In this document: piece after piece, positions 53,654-62,247 of the stretch
Layout of the letters: the number at the start of each line of letters is the position of its first letter
Numbering within the stretch: position 1 is the stretch's first letter
Source of the DNA: Streptomyces erythrochromogenes
GTDB taxonomy: Bacteria; Actinomycetota; Actinomycetes; Streptomycetales; Streptomycetaceae
Direction of reading: 5' to 3'
NCBI RefSeq assembly: GCF_036170895.1
Contig: NZ_CP108036.1
Location: 5,573,501 to 5,637,500, forward strand
DNA: 64,000 nucleotides
The notes under the pieces: model-generated
Database searches by the model: none
What the model was told of the DNA's origin: nothing
The model's input: the letters and a program-made list of their open reading frames with translations, nothing else
Program-made: the position numbers and the translations under genes

Positions 53654-54112
53654 ATGGCGATCGAGGTCGGCGACAAGGCCCCGGACTTCGAGCTCAAGGA
53701 CAACCACGGCGCCACCGTGCGGCTCTCCGACTTCCGGGGGGAGAAGGCCGTGGTGCTGCTCTTCTACCCGTTCGCGTTCACCGGTGTCTGCACCGGCGAG
53801 CTGTGCGAGCTGCGCGACCAGCTGCCGCGCTTCCAGAACGACGATGTCCAGCTCCTCGCCGTCTCCAACGACTCCGTGCCGACCCTGCGGGTCTTCGGCG
53901 AGCAGGAGGGCCTGGAGTACCCGCTGCTGTCGGACTTCTGGCCGCACGGCGAGACCTCGCGCGCCTACGGCGTCTTCGACGAGGACAAGGGCTGCGCGGT
54001 CCGCGGCACCTTCATCATCGACAAGGACGGCGTGGTGCGCTGGACTGTCGTCAACGGACTGCCCGACGCACGTGACCTGAACGAGTACATCAAGGCGCTC
54101 GACTGCCTCTGA
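53654..54112 (+). CDS. ahpE: Peroxiredoxin, AhpE-like
   Basis: Thioredoxin-fold peroxidase of 152 residues that reduces hydroperoxides and peroxynitrite. The peroxidatic Cys46 is in [15 protein letters not shown] and a second Cys51 is five residues on, with the conserved Arg in [15 protein letters not shown]. AhpE acts with mycothiol/mycoredoxin in M. tuberculosis. ATG at 53654 is chosen over ATG at 53645 because AAGGGA lies at the better distance. Position beside DUF3052 and aceE matches the Mycobacterium ahpE locus. Confidence 0.9.
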   Translation: MAIEVGDKAPDFELKDNHGATVRLSDFRGEKAVVLLFYPFAFTGVCTGELCELRDQLPRFQNDDVQLLAVSNDSVPTLRVFGEQEGLEYPLLSDFWPHGETSRAYGVFDEDKGCAVRGTFIIDKDGVVRWTVVNGLPDARDLNEYIKALDCL

Positions 54113-54165
54113 GTGCGTCTGCACGGTCCGTTACGTGCAGTTCCCTGCGAAAACCGCTTACAGGC

Positions 54166-54193
54166 GGGAACCCGTCACTAGGATCGAAACGTT
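54166..54193 (+). promoter_or_regulatory. Possible ECF-sigma promoter of terD1
   Basis: GGGAAC at 54166-54171 and CGTT at 54190-54193 are arranged like stress (ECF) promoters, but the 18-bp spacing is longer than usual for that class. It is 59 bp upstream of the terD1 start. Confidence 0.3.
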
Positions 54194-54251
54194 GATCCGG
54201 TAGCAACCGCACGACGGGGCACCGCCCCACACAGAACCCAATGGAGGACCC

Positions 54252-54827
54252 GTGGGAGTCAGCCTCAGCAAGGGCGGCAACGTCTCGCTGACCAAGGCCG
54301 CGCCTAACCTGACGGCGGTCATCGTCGGTCTGGGCTGGGACGCTCGCACCACCACCGGTGTCGACTTCGACCTCGACGCCAGCGCGATCCTGACCAACGA
54401 CCAGGGCAAGGTCGCCAGCGACGCGAACTTCGTCTTCTTCAACAACCTCAAGAGCCCCGACGGCTCGGTCGAGCACACCGGTGACAACACCACCGGTGAG
54501 GGCGAGGGCGACGACGAGGCGATCAAGGTCAACCTCGCCGGTGTCCCGGGCGACGTCGCCAAGATCGTCTTCCCGGTCTCGATCTACGAGGCCGAGACCC
54601 GCCAGCAGAGCTTCGGCCAGGTCCGCAACGCCTACATCCGCGTGGTGAACCAGGCCGACAACACCGAGCTCGCCCGCTACGACCTCTCCGAGGACGCCTC
54701 GACCGAGACCGCCATGGTCTTCGGCGAGCTCTACCGCAACGGTGCGGAGTGGAAGTTCCGCGCCATCGGCCAGGGCTACGCCTCCGGCCTGCGCGGCATC
54801 GCGCAGGACTTCGGCGTCAACGTCTGA
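54252..54827 (+). CDS. terD1: TerD-family tellurium/stress protein, copy 1
   Basis: Calcium-binding TerD protein of 191 residues. The family start [19 protein letters not shown] is followed by VDFDLDASA and the acidic loop [17 protein letters not shown], which carry the Ca ligands, then [20 protein letters not shown] and [20 protein letters not shown]. Length is normal. The GTG start follows ATGGAGGA. TerD proteins form membrane-linked complexes with TerC and respond to metal, redox and phage stress. In S. coelicolor the homologues also influence development. Confidence 0.94.
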   Translation: MGVSLSKGGNVSLTKAAPNLTAVIVGLGWDARTTTGVDFDLDASAILTNDQGKVASDANFVFFNNLKSPDGSVEHTGDNTTGEGEGDDEAIKVNLAGVPGDVAKIVFPVSIYEAETRQQSFGQVRNAYIRVVNQADNTELARYDLSEDASTETAMVFGELYRNGAEWKFRAIGQGYASGLRGIAQDFGVNV

Positions 54828-54889
54828 GTCCGAGAGCAGTTCATCCGTCCGGCGCCGTGCACTGTGTGTACGGCGCCGGACGTGCTTGG

Positions 54890-54970
54890 CCCGCACCACC
54901 GCACCGCTGCTGCGCCCGCTTGACCGCACCACTGCCTCACCGCTCCACCGCCACATCGCCACACCGTCGT
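54890..54970 (+). other. C-rich, G-poor leader tract before terD2
   Basis: A run of CACC/CACCG-type units (CACCACCGCACCG, TCACCGCTCCACCG, CACACCG) of about 80 nt with much more C than G fills the spacer upstream of terD2. Such transcripts are weakly structured and resemble Rho loading regions. It is noted as composition only. Confidence 0.45.
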
Positions 54971-54987
54971 CCGGGGAGGACCACAAC

Positions 54988-55563
54988 ATGGGCGTCACAC
55001 TCGCCAAGGGGGGCAATGTCTCCCTGTCCAAGGCCGCGCCGAACCTCACCAGGGTTCTGATCGGTCTCGGATGGGACGCGCGCTCGACCACGGGAGCCGA
55101 CTTCGACCTCGACGCCAGCGCGCTGCTCTGCAACGGCGGCCGGGTGCTGGGGGACGAGTACTTCGTCTTCTACAACAACCTGAAGAGCCCCGAGGGCTCC
55201 GTCGAACACACGGGGGACAACCTCACGGGCGAGGGCGACGGCGACGACGAGTCGATCATCATCGACCTCACCAAGGTGCCGGCGAATGTGGACAAGATCG
55301 TCTTCCCGGTCTCGATCCACGAGGCGGACACCCGCCGGCAGAGCTTCGGCCAGGTCAGCAACGCCTTCATCCGCGTGGTCAACCAGGCCGACGGCCAGGA
55401 ACTGGCCCGCTACGACCTTTCCGAGGACGCTTCCAGCGAGACCGCGATGATCTTCGGCGAGGTCTACCGGTACGGCGGCGAATGGAAGTTCCGTGCGGTG
55501 GGGCAGGGGTACGCGTCGGGGCTCCGGGGCATCGCTCTAGACTTCGGGGTCAACGTTTCGTAA
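54988..55563 (+). CDS. terD2: TerD-family tellurium/stress protein, copy 2
   Basis: TerD protein of 191 residues, the tandem paralogue of terD1, with the same motifs: [47 protein letters not shown] and [20 protein letters not shown]. About three-quarters of positions seem to match copy 1; the Gln/Thr loop near residue 50 differs ([11 protein letters not shown] against [10 protein letters not shown], with a Cys). ATG at 54988 follows GGGGAGGA. The TerC-like gene starts just after its TAA. Confidence 0.94.
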   Translation: MGVTLAKGGNVSLSKAAPNLTRVLIGLGWDARSTTGADFDLDASALLCNGGRVLGDEYFVFYNNLKSPEGSVEHTGDNLTGEGDGDDESIIIDLTKVPANVDKIVFPVSIHEADTRRQSFGQVSNAFIRVVNQADGQELARYDLSEDASSETAMIFGEVYRYGGEWKFRAVGQGYASGLRGIALDFGVNVS

Positions 55564-55590
55564 AGCCGTACAAGACGCATGGGGTGCCAG

Positions 55591-56709
55591 GTGCCAGTGG
55601 TTCTGAAAACCTTCGGCTGGTCGTTCGCCATCACGGCGCTCGGCCTCGCCTTTGCCGCGTGGCAGTGGGGGTGGGAGGCGTTCGGGGTCGTACTGATCCT
55701 GTCGATCCTCGAAATCTCGCTGTCCTTCGACAACGCGGTCGTCAATGCCGGAATCCTGAAGAAGATGAATGCCTTCTGGCAGAAGATCTTCCTCACCGTC
55801 GGCATCCTGATCGCCGTCTTCGGTATGCGGCTGGTCTTCCCGGTGGCGATCGTCGCCATCAGCGCGAAGGTCGGCCCCATCGAGGCGATCGAGCTGGCCC
55901 TGGACCAGCCGGAGCAGTACGAGGCCCTGGTCACCGACGCCCACCCGGCCATCGCCGCGTTCGGCGGAATGTTCCTGCTGATGATCTTCCTGGACTTCAT
56001 CTTCGAGGAGCGCGAGCACAAGTGGCTCGCGTGGCTGGAGCGTCCGCTGGCCAAGCTCGGCAAGGTCGACATGCTGTCGGTCTGCATCGCCCTGATCGCG
56101 CTGCTGGTCTCGGCGATGACCTTCGCCGTCCACGCCCACACCAGCACCGGCGCCCAGGACAAGTCCGCCACCGTGCTGCTCGCCGGCGTCGCCGGCCTGA
56201 TCACGTACCTGATCGTCGGCGGTCTGTCCTCGTACTTCGAGGACAAGCTGGAGGAGGAAGAGGAGCGCGAGCACGAGGAGGAGGAGAAGGCCAAGGCCGC
56301 GGGCAAGCCCGTCTCCGCCGTCGGCCTCGCCGGCAAGGCCGCCTTCTTCCTCTTCCTCTACCTCGAGGTCCTCGACGCCTCGTTCTCCTTCGACGGGGTC
56401 ATCGGCGCCTTCGCCATCACCAACCACATCTTCTGGATGGCGCTCGGCCTCGGCATCGGAGCCATGTACGTCCGTTCGCTCACGGTCTACCTGGTCCGCC
56501 AGGGCACCCTGGACGACTACGTCTACCTGGAGCACGGCGCGCACTACGCGATCGGCGCGCTCGCCGTCATCCTGCTGGTCACCATCCAGCACGAGATCAG
56601 CGAGATCATCACCGGCCTCATCGGCGTGGTGTTGATCGCCGCCTCCTTCTGGTCCTCGGTGCGCCGCAACAAGCGCCTGGAACCGGAGGGTTCCACCGTC
56701 GACGCATGA
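55591..56709 (+). CDS. TerC-like membrane protein (DUF475)
   Basis: Integral membrane protein of 372 residues with about eight or nine helices. Two acidic membrane motifs typical of the TerC superfamily occur: LSFDNAVVNAGIL in the first third and ASFSFDGVIGAFAIT in the last third, likely the metal-binding sites. A charged cytoplasmic loop rich in Glu (EEEEEREHEEEEKAKA) separates the halves. TerC proteins bind TerD/TerB and are linked to Mn and other metal export at the membrane. GTG at 55591 is used, giving VPVVLKTFGWSF; ATG at 55579 is also in frame. Confidence 0.88.
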   Translation: MPVVLKTFGWSFAITALGLAFAAWQWGWEAFGVVLILSILEISLSFDNAVVNAGILKKMNAFWQKIFLTVGILIAVFGMRLVFPVAIVAISAKVGPIEAIELALDQPEQYEALVTDAHPAIAAFGGMFLLMIFLDFIFEEREHKWLAWLERPLAKLGKVDMLSVCIALIALLVSAMTFAVHAHTSTGAQDKSATVLLAGVAGLITYLIVGGLSSYFEDKLEEEEEREHEEEEKAKAAGKPVSAVGLAGKAAFFLFLYLEVLDASFSFDGVIGAFAITNHIFWMALGLGIGAMYVRSLTVYLVRQGTLDDYVYLEHGAHYAIGALAVILLVTIQHEISEIITGLIGVVLIAASFWSSVRRNKRLEPEGSTVDA

Positions 56710-56738
56710 CCGCGCCGTTAATGCGGAACGCTCCACTG

Positions 56739-56784
56739 CGGGGCGGTCCGCCGGGTTCACGGACCCGGCGGACCGCCCCGTTTT
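56739..56784 (+). terminator. Intrinsic terminator after the TerC-like gene
   Basis: Perfect 18-bp stem CGGGGCGGTCCGCCGGGT with its complement and a 6-nt loop, followed by TTTT. It separates the TerD-TerC unit from the TerA-like gene. Confidence 0.85.
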
Positions 56785-56831
56785 CCGTAGGCTTCGCGGG
56801 GACCAGGGGATCAGGACCAGGGGGGTAGGGG

Positions 56832-57572
56832 ATGGGCTTCTTCGACGGCATCTTGGGCAGCCGGGCGGTGCAGTTCCAGTCGGGCAGTGCCTCGTCGAAC
56901 GCGATCGAGCTGACCAAGCGACATTCGACGGTGTCGCTCACCAGGCAGGGCGCCGTCCACGGCAACCTGCGCGTCAACCTGTCCTGGCGCATGCGCACCT
57001 CGGACATCGGGGGCCGCTCCGGCCAGAGCGGCCAGCTCTTCCGCCACCCGTTCAAGCTGTTCAAGCCGGAAATGGTGCAGGCGCACACCCAGGGCATGGT
57101 CAACGTCGACCTCGACATGGGCTGCCTGTACGAGCTGACCGACGGCACCCGCGGCGCCGTCCAGCCGCTGGGCAATCTGCTGGGCGACCTCAACGACCCG
57201 CCGTACGTCAAGCTCAGCGGCGACGACCGGTTCGGATCGGGGTCCGGGGAGACCCTTTACATCAACCTCGACCACGCCGACGAGATCAAGCGGCTGCTGG
57301 TCTTCGTCTACATCTACGACCAGACCCCGGCCTTCGACCGGACGCACGCCATGGTCACCCTCTACCCCGTGACGGGCCCGAGGATCGAGATCCCGCTGGA
57401 CGAGCGGCACCCGCAGGCCCGCTCCTGCGCCGTCGTCTCCCTGGAGAAGGCCAAGGGCGAGCTCGTCGTCAAGCGCGAGGTGAAGTTCGTGTACGGGTTC
57501 CAGTCCGAGCTGGACCGGCTGTACGGCTGGGGGCTCCAGTGGGGGCGGGGCTACAAGAGCACCAAGAGGTGA
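56832..57572 (+). CDS. TerA-like tellurium-resistance protein
   Basis: Protein of 246 residues related to the C-terminal (TerD-like) part of TerA. Seen are AIELTKRHSTVSLTRQG and LRVNLSWRMRTSDIGGRSG, then VNVDLDMGCLYELTDGTRGA (the acidic Ca-type site) and KLSGDDRFGSGSGETLYINL, and FVYIYDQTPAFDRTHAMVTL. There is no membrane segment. It is expected to join the TerD complex. It is convergent with the next TerD gene, 18 bp from its stop. Confidence 0.83.
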   Translation: MGFFDGILGSRAVQFQSGSASSNAIELTKRHSTVSLTRQGAVHGNLRVNLSWRMRTSDIGGRSGQSGQLFRHPFKLFKPEMVQAHTQGMVNVDLDMGCLYELTDGTRGAVQPLGNLLGDLNDPPYVKLSGDDRFGSGSGETLYINLDHADEIKRLLVFVYIYDQTPAFDRTHAMVTLYPVTGPRIEIPLDERHPQARSCAVVSLEKAKGELVVKREVKFVYGFQSELDRLYGWGLQWGRGYKSTKR

Positions 57573-57590
57573 CCGGAGCCCCCCCGGCCC

Positions 57591-58343
57591 TCAGCGGCGG
57601 ATGAACTGCGGGCCCTGCGCCGGCAGCCGGAAGGACGGGTCGCCGCCCGGGCCCGGCACCGGAGCCGGGGACACCGGCTGCGGGTACCCGTAGGCGGGCT
57701 GGGAGGTCGGCGGAGCCTGCGTCGGCGGGGTCATCAGGGCCGTCTGCTCCGAGACCGGCCCCGCCGCGGCGCCCGCGACCGCGTCGGGCTCGGCCGCGTT
57801 CTCGTCGACCGAGATCCCGTGGTCGGTCGCCAGGCCCACCAGGCCGTCGGAGTAGCCCTCGCCGAGCGCCCGGAACTTCCATCCGTCGCCCCGGCGGTAC
57901 AGCTCCCCGCAGATCAGCGCCGTCTCCGCGCCGGTCTCGGGCCGTACGTCGAAGTAGGCCAGCGGCTCGGAGCCACCGGTCGCGGTGGCGTCGTAGAGCA
58001 GGATCCGCAGGTCGCGGACCCGCTCGAAGGGGACGTCCTCGGCCGAGGCGACCACCAGGATCCGGTCCACGCTCGGGGTCACCGTGCGCAGGTCCGCCTG
58101 GACGGCGTCGGTGATCGCGTCGCCGATCTGCTTCTTGCCGAGGCGCCAGACGGCCCCCGAGGGGTGCCGGGGCTGGTTGTAGAAGACGAAGTCCTCGTCC
58201 GAACGCACCCGGCCGTCCGGGCCCACCAGCAGCGCCGAAGCGTCCACGTCCGGCACCTCGGGGCCGCCGGTCCAGCGCAGCACCGCCCGGACCGCCACGG
58301 GGGCCACCGGGATGTTCGAGCCCTTCTGCATCGCGTGCGTCAT
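57591..58343 (-). CDS. TerD-domain protein with proline-rich tail
   Basis: Protein of 250 residues. The TerD domain (about 1-180) has VLRWTGGPEVPDVDASALLV, DEDFVFYNQPRHPSGAVWRL and GWKFRALGEGYSDGLVGL; the acidic Ca loops are weaker than in terD1/terD2. The C-terminal 70 residues are Pro/Gln/Tyr-rich (PPTQAPPTSQPAYGYPQP), a flexible, perhaps protein-binding tail. ATG at 58343 is used; an ATG at 58352 is also served by GGGAGG. It diverges from the biosynthetic operon, with a 194-bp shared gap. Confidence 0.85.
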   Translation of the reverse strand: MTHAMQKGSNIPVAPVAVRAVLRWTGGPEVPDVDASALLVGPDGRVRSDEDFVFYNQPRHPSGAVWRLGKKQIGDAITDAVQADLRTVTPSVDRILVVASAEDVPFERVRDLRILLYDATATGGSEPLAYFDVRPETGAETALICGELYRRGDGWKFRALGEGYSDGLVGLATDHGISVDENAAEPDAVAGAAAGPVSEQTALMTPPTQAPPTSQPAYGYPQPVSPAPVPGPGGDPSFRLPAQGPQFIRR

Positions 58344-58467
58344 GCACGTCATCCTGCCCTCCCGGGGTGGAGCGGGACAATGCGGCCCCCCGTAGGGCCT
58401 TGTACCGATCGCGAGAGCTGGGCATGGTGCAAGAGGGTTACCTGAACTTCATGTGCTTGAGGAACTC

Positions 58468-58497
58468 TTGACTCACGTTCGTACGTACTATTACCGG
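58468..58497 (+). promoter_or_regulatory. Candidate promoter of the biosynthetic ter operon
   Basis: TTGACT at 58468-58473 and TACCGG at 58492-58497 with 18-bp spacing form a plausible sigma-70-type promoter about 45 bp upstream of the aldolase ATG. The spacer holds the 8-bp palindrome GTACGTAC (58481-58488), a possible operator. Confidence 0.45.
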
Positions 58498-58537
58498 CCA
58501 TGCCAGTTGGGCCGCCGAGGCAGTACGGGGGAAGCAC

Positions 58538-59704
58538 ATGCGTCACTTTGGGCACGTATCGCCCACGGTCCGTAAGGACCTCTTCCACCAGGAACCGGCG
58601 GAATTCACCGGGGCCTCGCCCGCCCGCGTCCTCGCGGCGGCGCTCGGCGCCACCCTCTACAGTCCCGCCACCCGCCCCGCGCTGGCTGCGGACATCCGCA
58701 AGCAGGCAGGCCGCGGAGTCGTCTCCATGGTCCTCTGCCTGGAGGATTCCATCAGCGACGCCGATGTCGTCGGGGCCGAGGAGAACCTCGTTCGCCAGTT
58801 CTCCGACCTCGACGGCGACGCCGCCGAGGTTCCGCTGCTGTTCATCCGCGTCCGCACGCCCGAGCAGATTCCGGACCTGGCGCGCCGCCTGGGCCCCTCG
58901 GTGCGGCACCTGGCCGGATTCGTACTCCCGAAGTTCGACGAGCGGCGCGGCATCCCCTTCCTCGAAGCCGTCGCCGACGCGGAGGCCGCGAGCGGGCGGG
59001 ACCGGCTGTATGCCATGCCGGTCCTGGAGACCCCGGAGCTCCTCCACCTCGAAACCCGCGTCGAAGCCCTCGCCGGCATCTCCCGCACGGTCAACAGCCA
59101 CCGCGAGCGGGTCCTGGCGCTGCGCCTCGGCGTGACCGACTTCTGCTCCGCCTACGGGCTGCGCCGCACCCCCGACATGACCGCCTACGACGTCAAGATC
59201 GTCGCCGGCGTCATCGCGGACGTCGTCAACATCCTGAGCAGGGCGGACGGCACCGGCTTCACCGTGACCGGCCCCGTCTGGGAGTACTTCCGCAGCCAGC
59301 AGCGCCTCTTCAAGCCGCAGCTGCGCCGCAGCCCCTTCCTGGAAGAGGGCGTCGAGGAACTGCGCACCGCGCTGATCGAGCACGACCTGGACGGGCTACT
59401 GCGCGAGATCGAGCTCGACCGGGCCAACGGGCTGCTCGGCAAGACCTGCATCCACCCCGCCCACGTCACGCCCGTGCACGCCCTGTCGGTGGTTTCCCAC
59501 GAGGAGTTCTGCGACGCCCAGGACATCCTGCGGCCCGAGCGCGGCGGCGGCGGAGTGATGCGTTCTGCTTATACGAACAAAATGAATGAGGTGAAGCCCC
59601 ACCGGGCCTGGGCCGAGCGCACCATGCTGCGCGCCGAGGTCTTCGGTGTGGCGAAGGAGCAGGTCGGCTTCGTCGACCTGCTCACGGCCGGGCTCCAGGT
59701 GTGA
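58538..59704 (+). CDS. HpcH/HpaI aldolase, CitE-like (ter module)
   Basis: TIM-barrel C-C lyase of 388 residues, CitE-like. Metal and carboxylate motifs are VVSMVLCLEDSISDAD (Glu), FIRVRTPEQ, FVLPKFDERRG, YAMPVLETPELL (Glu) and RLGVTDFCSAYGLRR (Asp). It is longer than CitE (about 300), with a C-terminal extension ending GFVDLLTAGLQV. A CitE-like enzyme is one of the typical Ter-module biosynthesis genes. It opens the operon; the next gene starts in its stop (GTGA overlap), showing coupling. The true substrate is unknown. Confidence 0.85.
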   Translation: MRHFGHVSPTVRKDLFHQEPAEFTGASPARVLAAALGATLYSPATRPALAADIRKQAGRGVVSMVLCLEDSISDADVVGAEENLVRQFSDLDGDAAEVPLLFIRVRTPEQIPDLARRLGPSVRHLAGFVLPKFDERRGIPFLEAVADAEAASGRDRLYAMPVLETPELLHLETRVEALAGISRTVNSHRERVLALRLGVTDFCSAYGLRRTPDMTAYDVKIVAGVIADVVNILSRADGTGFTVTGPVWEYFRSQQRLFKPQLRRSPFLEEGVEELRTALIEHDLDGLLREIELDRANGLLGKTCIHPAHVTPVHALSVVSHEEFCDAQDILRPERGGGGVMRSAYTNKMNEVKPHRAWAERTMLRAEVFGVAKEQVGFVDLLTAGLQV

Positions 59705-62247
59705 GCGGGCCGGTGCCGAAGCAGACGACGAGGAAGGGCAAGACGATCGACGAGGTGTGGTCGGGTACCTGGGTCGCGGACCGGCTGGGCGTCGGCCTGC
59801 ACGACTCCGAAGGGGGTCCGCGGCCGGGTCCGAGGCTGAGCCCGCGGCTGACGGAGCTGCTGGGCCTGGCCCTGCGGCGCAACCCCAAGCGCGCGCACCT
59901 GCTCGTCTCGCAGGTGCTGGGCAAGCACGTCCCGCAGTCCCCGCACACGGTGTACGCCGCCGGATACGGGCTCGGGACCCGCGTACGGGCGCTGCTCGGC
60001 GACGAGGCCGCGGCGACCGCCGTGGTCCTCGGCTACGCCGAGACCGCCACCGGGCTCGGCCACTGCGTCGCGGACGGCCTGGGCTCCGCCCCGTACCTGC
60101 ACTCCACCCGCCGGCCCGTGCCGGGCGTGGCGACGGCCGGCGGCTTCGAGGAGGCGCACTCGCACGCCACCTCCCACCTGCTGCTGCCCGAGAACCCCGC
60201 GCTCCTCGCCGGCGACGGGCCCCTCGTCCTCGTCGACGACGAGTTCTCCACCGGCAACACGGTCCTCAACACCATCCGCGACCTGCACGCCCGCCACCCC
60301 CGCTCGCGCTACGTGGTCGTCGCCCTCGTCGACATGCGCTCCCCGGCCGACCGCGACCGGCTCACGGCCTTCGCCGCCGAGCTGGGCGCCCGGGTGGACC
60401 TGATCGCCCTCGCCTCCGGCACGGTCTCCCTCCCGGACGGCGTCCTCGCCAAGGGACAGGCGCTGGTCGAGGAGTACGAGCAGACGGCCGCGGCGGACGC
60501 GGCCGGGCCGGCAGGCTCCCCCCGGCCCGTCCTGCGCGTCGACCTGCAGTGGCCGCACGGCCTCCCGGACGGCGGCCGCCACGGCTTCACCCCCGCACAC
60601 CGCCAGCGCCTGGAGGCCGCCCTGCCGGACCTCGCCGCCCGGCTCACGGCCGCGCTCGGCACCGAGCCCGGACGGGTCCTCGTACTCGGCAACGAGGAGC
60701 TCATGTACGCGCCGCTGCGCCTCGCCAAGGCGCTGGAGGAGACGGGCGCGGCAGCCGAGGTCCGCTTCTCCACCACCACCCGCTCCCCGGTGCTCGCCGT
60801 GGACGACCCCGGCTACGCCATCCGCACCCGGCTCGTCTTCCCGGCCCACGACACCCCCGCCGACGGCCCCGGCGACCGCTACGCCTACAACGTGGCCCGC
60901 CCGTCGGACGGCGCCGGCTTCGACACCGTCGTCGCCGTCGTCGACTCGGCCGGCGACACCCCCGCACTGCACACGGGGCTCCTCGCGGCCCTCGCCCCGC
61001 ACACCGGCCGACTCGTCCTGGCCGTCGTCCCGTCCTACATGCCGCCCAAGGCGTCCATACCGTCCGGTACGCCCGCCGGCACCCCCGACCACCGGCAGGA
61101 GCCGATCATGACCGAGCCCCTGCGCGGCCCCGCCTTCTCCTCCTACGCCCCCGAGGACGTCGGCTGGCTGCTCCAGGACCTCTCCGGCGTCCAGCTCGAA
61201 GCCCCGACCGAGGAGCGCGAGGAGGCCATCCAGGCCGGCGGCGCCCACTACGCCGAGTCCCTGCCCGTCGAGTACCAGCCCTCGCCCCAGTACCAGGAGC
61301 TCTACCGCAGCGCGCTGACCGCCTCCGCCGCCCGCGTGGCCCGCGCCGTCGGCACGGTCACCGAGACCGTCCTCGCCGAACGCTCCCCCTCCCCGGTCCT
61401 GGTCTCCCTGGCCCGCGCCGGCACCCCCGTCGGCGTCCTGATGCGCCGCTGGGCCCACGCCCGGCACGGCCTGGACCTGCCGCACTACGCCGTCTCCATC
61501 GTGCGCGGCCGCGGCATCGACGCCAACGCCCTGCGCTGGCTGGCCGCCCACCACGACCCCGCCGACGTCGTCTTCGTCGACGGCTGGACCGGCAAGGGCG
61601 CCATCACCCGCGAGCTGAAGGAAGCCCTGGCGCAGTTCCCCGGCTTCGACCCGGAGATCGTCGTCCTCGCCGACCCCGGCTCCTGCGTGCCCACCTACGG
61701 CACCCGGGAGGACTTCCTGATCCCCTCCGCCTGTCTCAATTCCACCGTCTCCGGACTCATCTCGCGTACGGTTCTGAGGTCCGACCTGGTCGGACCCGCC
61801 GACTTCCACGGCGCGAAGTTCTACCGCGAGCTCGCCGGAGCCGACGTCTCCGTCGAATTCGTCGACGCCGTCGCCGCCCACTTCGACGAAGTGGCGGACG
61901 CCGTCGACGAGGAGGTCAAGGAGCTCCTCGCGGCCGACCGCACCCCGACCTGGGAGGGCTGGGCGGCGGTCGAGCGGATCAGCGAGGAGTACGGCATCCA
62001 CGACGTGAACCTCGTCAAGCCCGGCGTCGGAGAGACCACCCGCGTGCTGCTGCGCCGGGTGCCGTGGAAGATCCTGGCGCAGCGCGGCGCCGGGGCCGAC
62101 CTGGACCACGTACGCCTGCTCGCCGAGCAGCGCGGCGTCCCGGTGGAAGAGGTCGACGGGCTGCCCTACACCTGCGTCGGGCTCATCCACCCCCGATTCA
62201 CGCGCGGCGCCACCGGCGCCGACGGAAAGGCTGTGGCCTCCAAGTGA
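59701..62247 (+). CDS. Fused double phosphoribosyltransferase with TRSP and PELOTA-like domains
   Basis: Large protein of 848 residues. The first phosphoribosyltransferase (about 60-270) has the PRPP loop LVLVDDEFSTGNTVLN (178-187). A TRSP domain follows (about 275-440) with FSTTTRSPVLAVDDP. A linker of about 30 residues (PKASIPSGTPAGTP) leads to a second unit (470-845) annotated elsewhere as StiP-like: PRPP-type loop DVVFVDGWTGKGAITREL (621-638), a metal/thiol-bearing ADPGSCVPTYG, and a C-terminal PELOTA-like stretch PWKILAQRG to CVGLIHPR. It would act in making a nucleoside-like compound. An internal ATG at 61108 with AGGAG could start the second half alone. Other genomes may carry the halves separately. 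Confidence 0.82.
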   Translation: MSGPVPKQTTRKGKTIDEVWSGTWVADRLGVGLHDSEGGPRPGPRLSPRLTELLGLALRRNPKRAHLLVSQVLGKHVPQSPHTVYAAGYGLGTRVRALLGDEAAATAVVLGYAETATGLGHCVADGLGSAPYLHSTRRPVPGVATAGGFEEAHSHATSHLLLPENPALLAGDGPLVLVDDEFSTGNTVLNTIRDLHARHPRSRYVVVALVDMRSPADRDRLTAFAAELGARVDLIALASGTVSLPDGVLAKGQALVEEYEQTAAADAAGPAGSPRPVLRVDLQWPHGLPDGGRHGFTPAHRQRLEAALPDLAARLTAALGTEPGRVLVLGNEELMYAPLRLAKALEETGAAAEVRFSTTTRSPVLAVDDPGYAIRTRLVFPAHDTPADGPGDRYAYNVARPSDGAGFDTVVAVVDSAGDTPALHTGLLAALAPHTGRLVLAVVPSYMPPKASIPSGTPAGTPDHRQEPIMTEPLRGPAFSSYAPEDVGWLLQDLSGVQLEAPTEEREEAIQAGGAHYAESLPVEYQPSPQYQELYRSALTASAARVARAVGTVTETVLAERSPSPVLVSLARAGTPVGVLMRRWAHARHGLDLPHYAVSIVRGRGIDANALRWLAAHHDPADVVFVDGWTGKGAITRELKEALAQFPGFDPEIVVLADPGSCVPTYGTREDFLIPSACLNSTVSGLISRTVLRSDLVGPADFHGAKFYRELAGADVSVEFVDAVAAHFDEVADAVDEEVKELLAADRTPTWEGWAAVERISEEYGIHDVNLVKPGVGETTRVLLRRVPWKILAQRGAGADLDHVRLLAEQRGVPVEEVDGLPYTCVGLIHPRFTRGATGADGKAVASK
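61097..61110 (+). promoter_or_regulatory. Internal ribosome site and ATG within the fused gene
   Basis: AGGAG at 61097-61101 is spaced 6 nt from ATG at 61108, in frame with the fused gene at residue 470, exactly at the end of the Pro/Gly/Thr linker and just before the second catalytic unit (MTEPLRGPAFSSYAPEDVG). Confidence 0.5.

Noticed and set aside
54890..54970. CRISPR-like spacing in the CACC tract
   Set aside because: Units are 4-6 nt, irregular, and have no repeat-spacer structure. There are no cas genes in the window.
59569..62190. Minus-strand frame of 873 codons opposite the double PRTase gene
   Set aside because: Gly/Val/Asp-rich shadow typical of high-GC DNA, with no known motif, while the plus strand has clear catalytic motifs.
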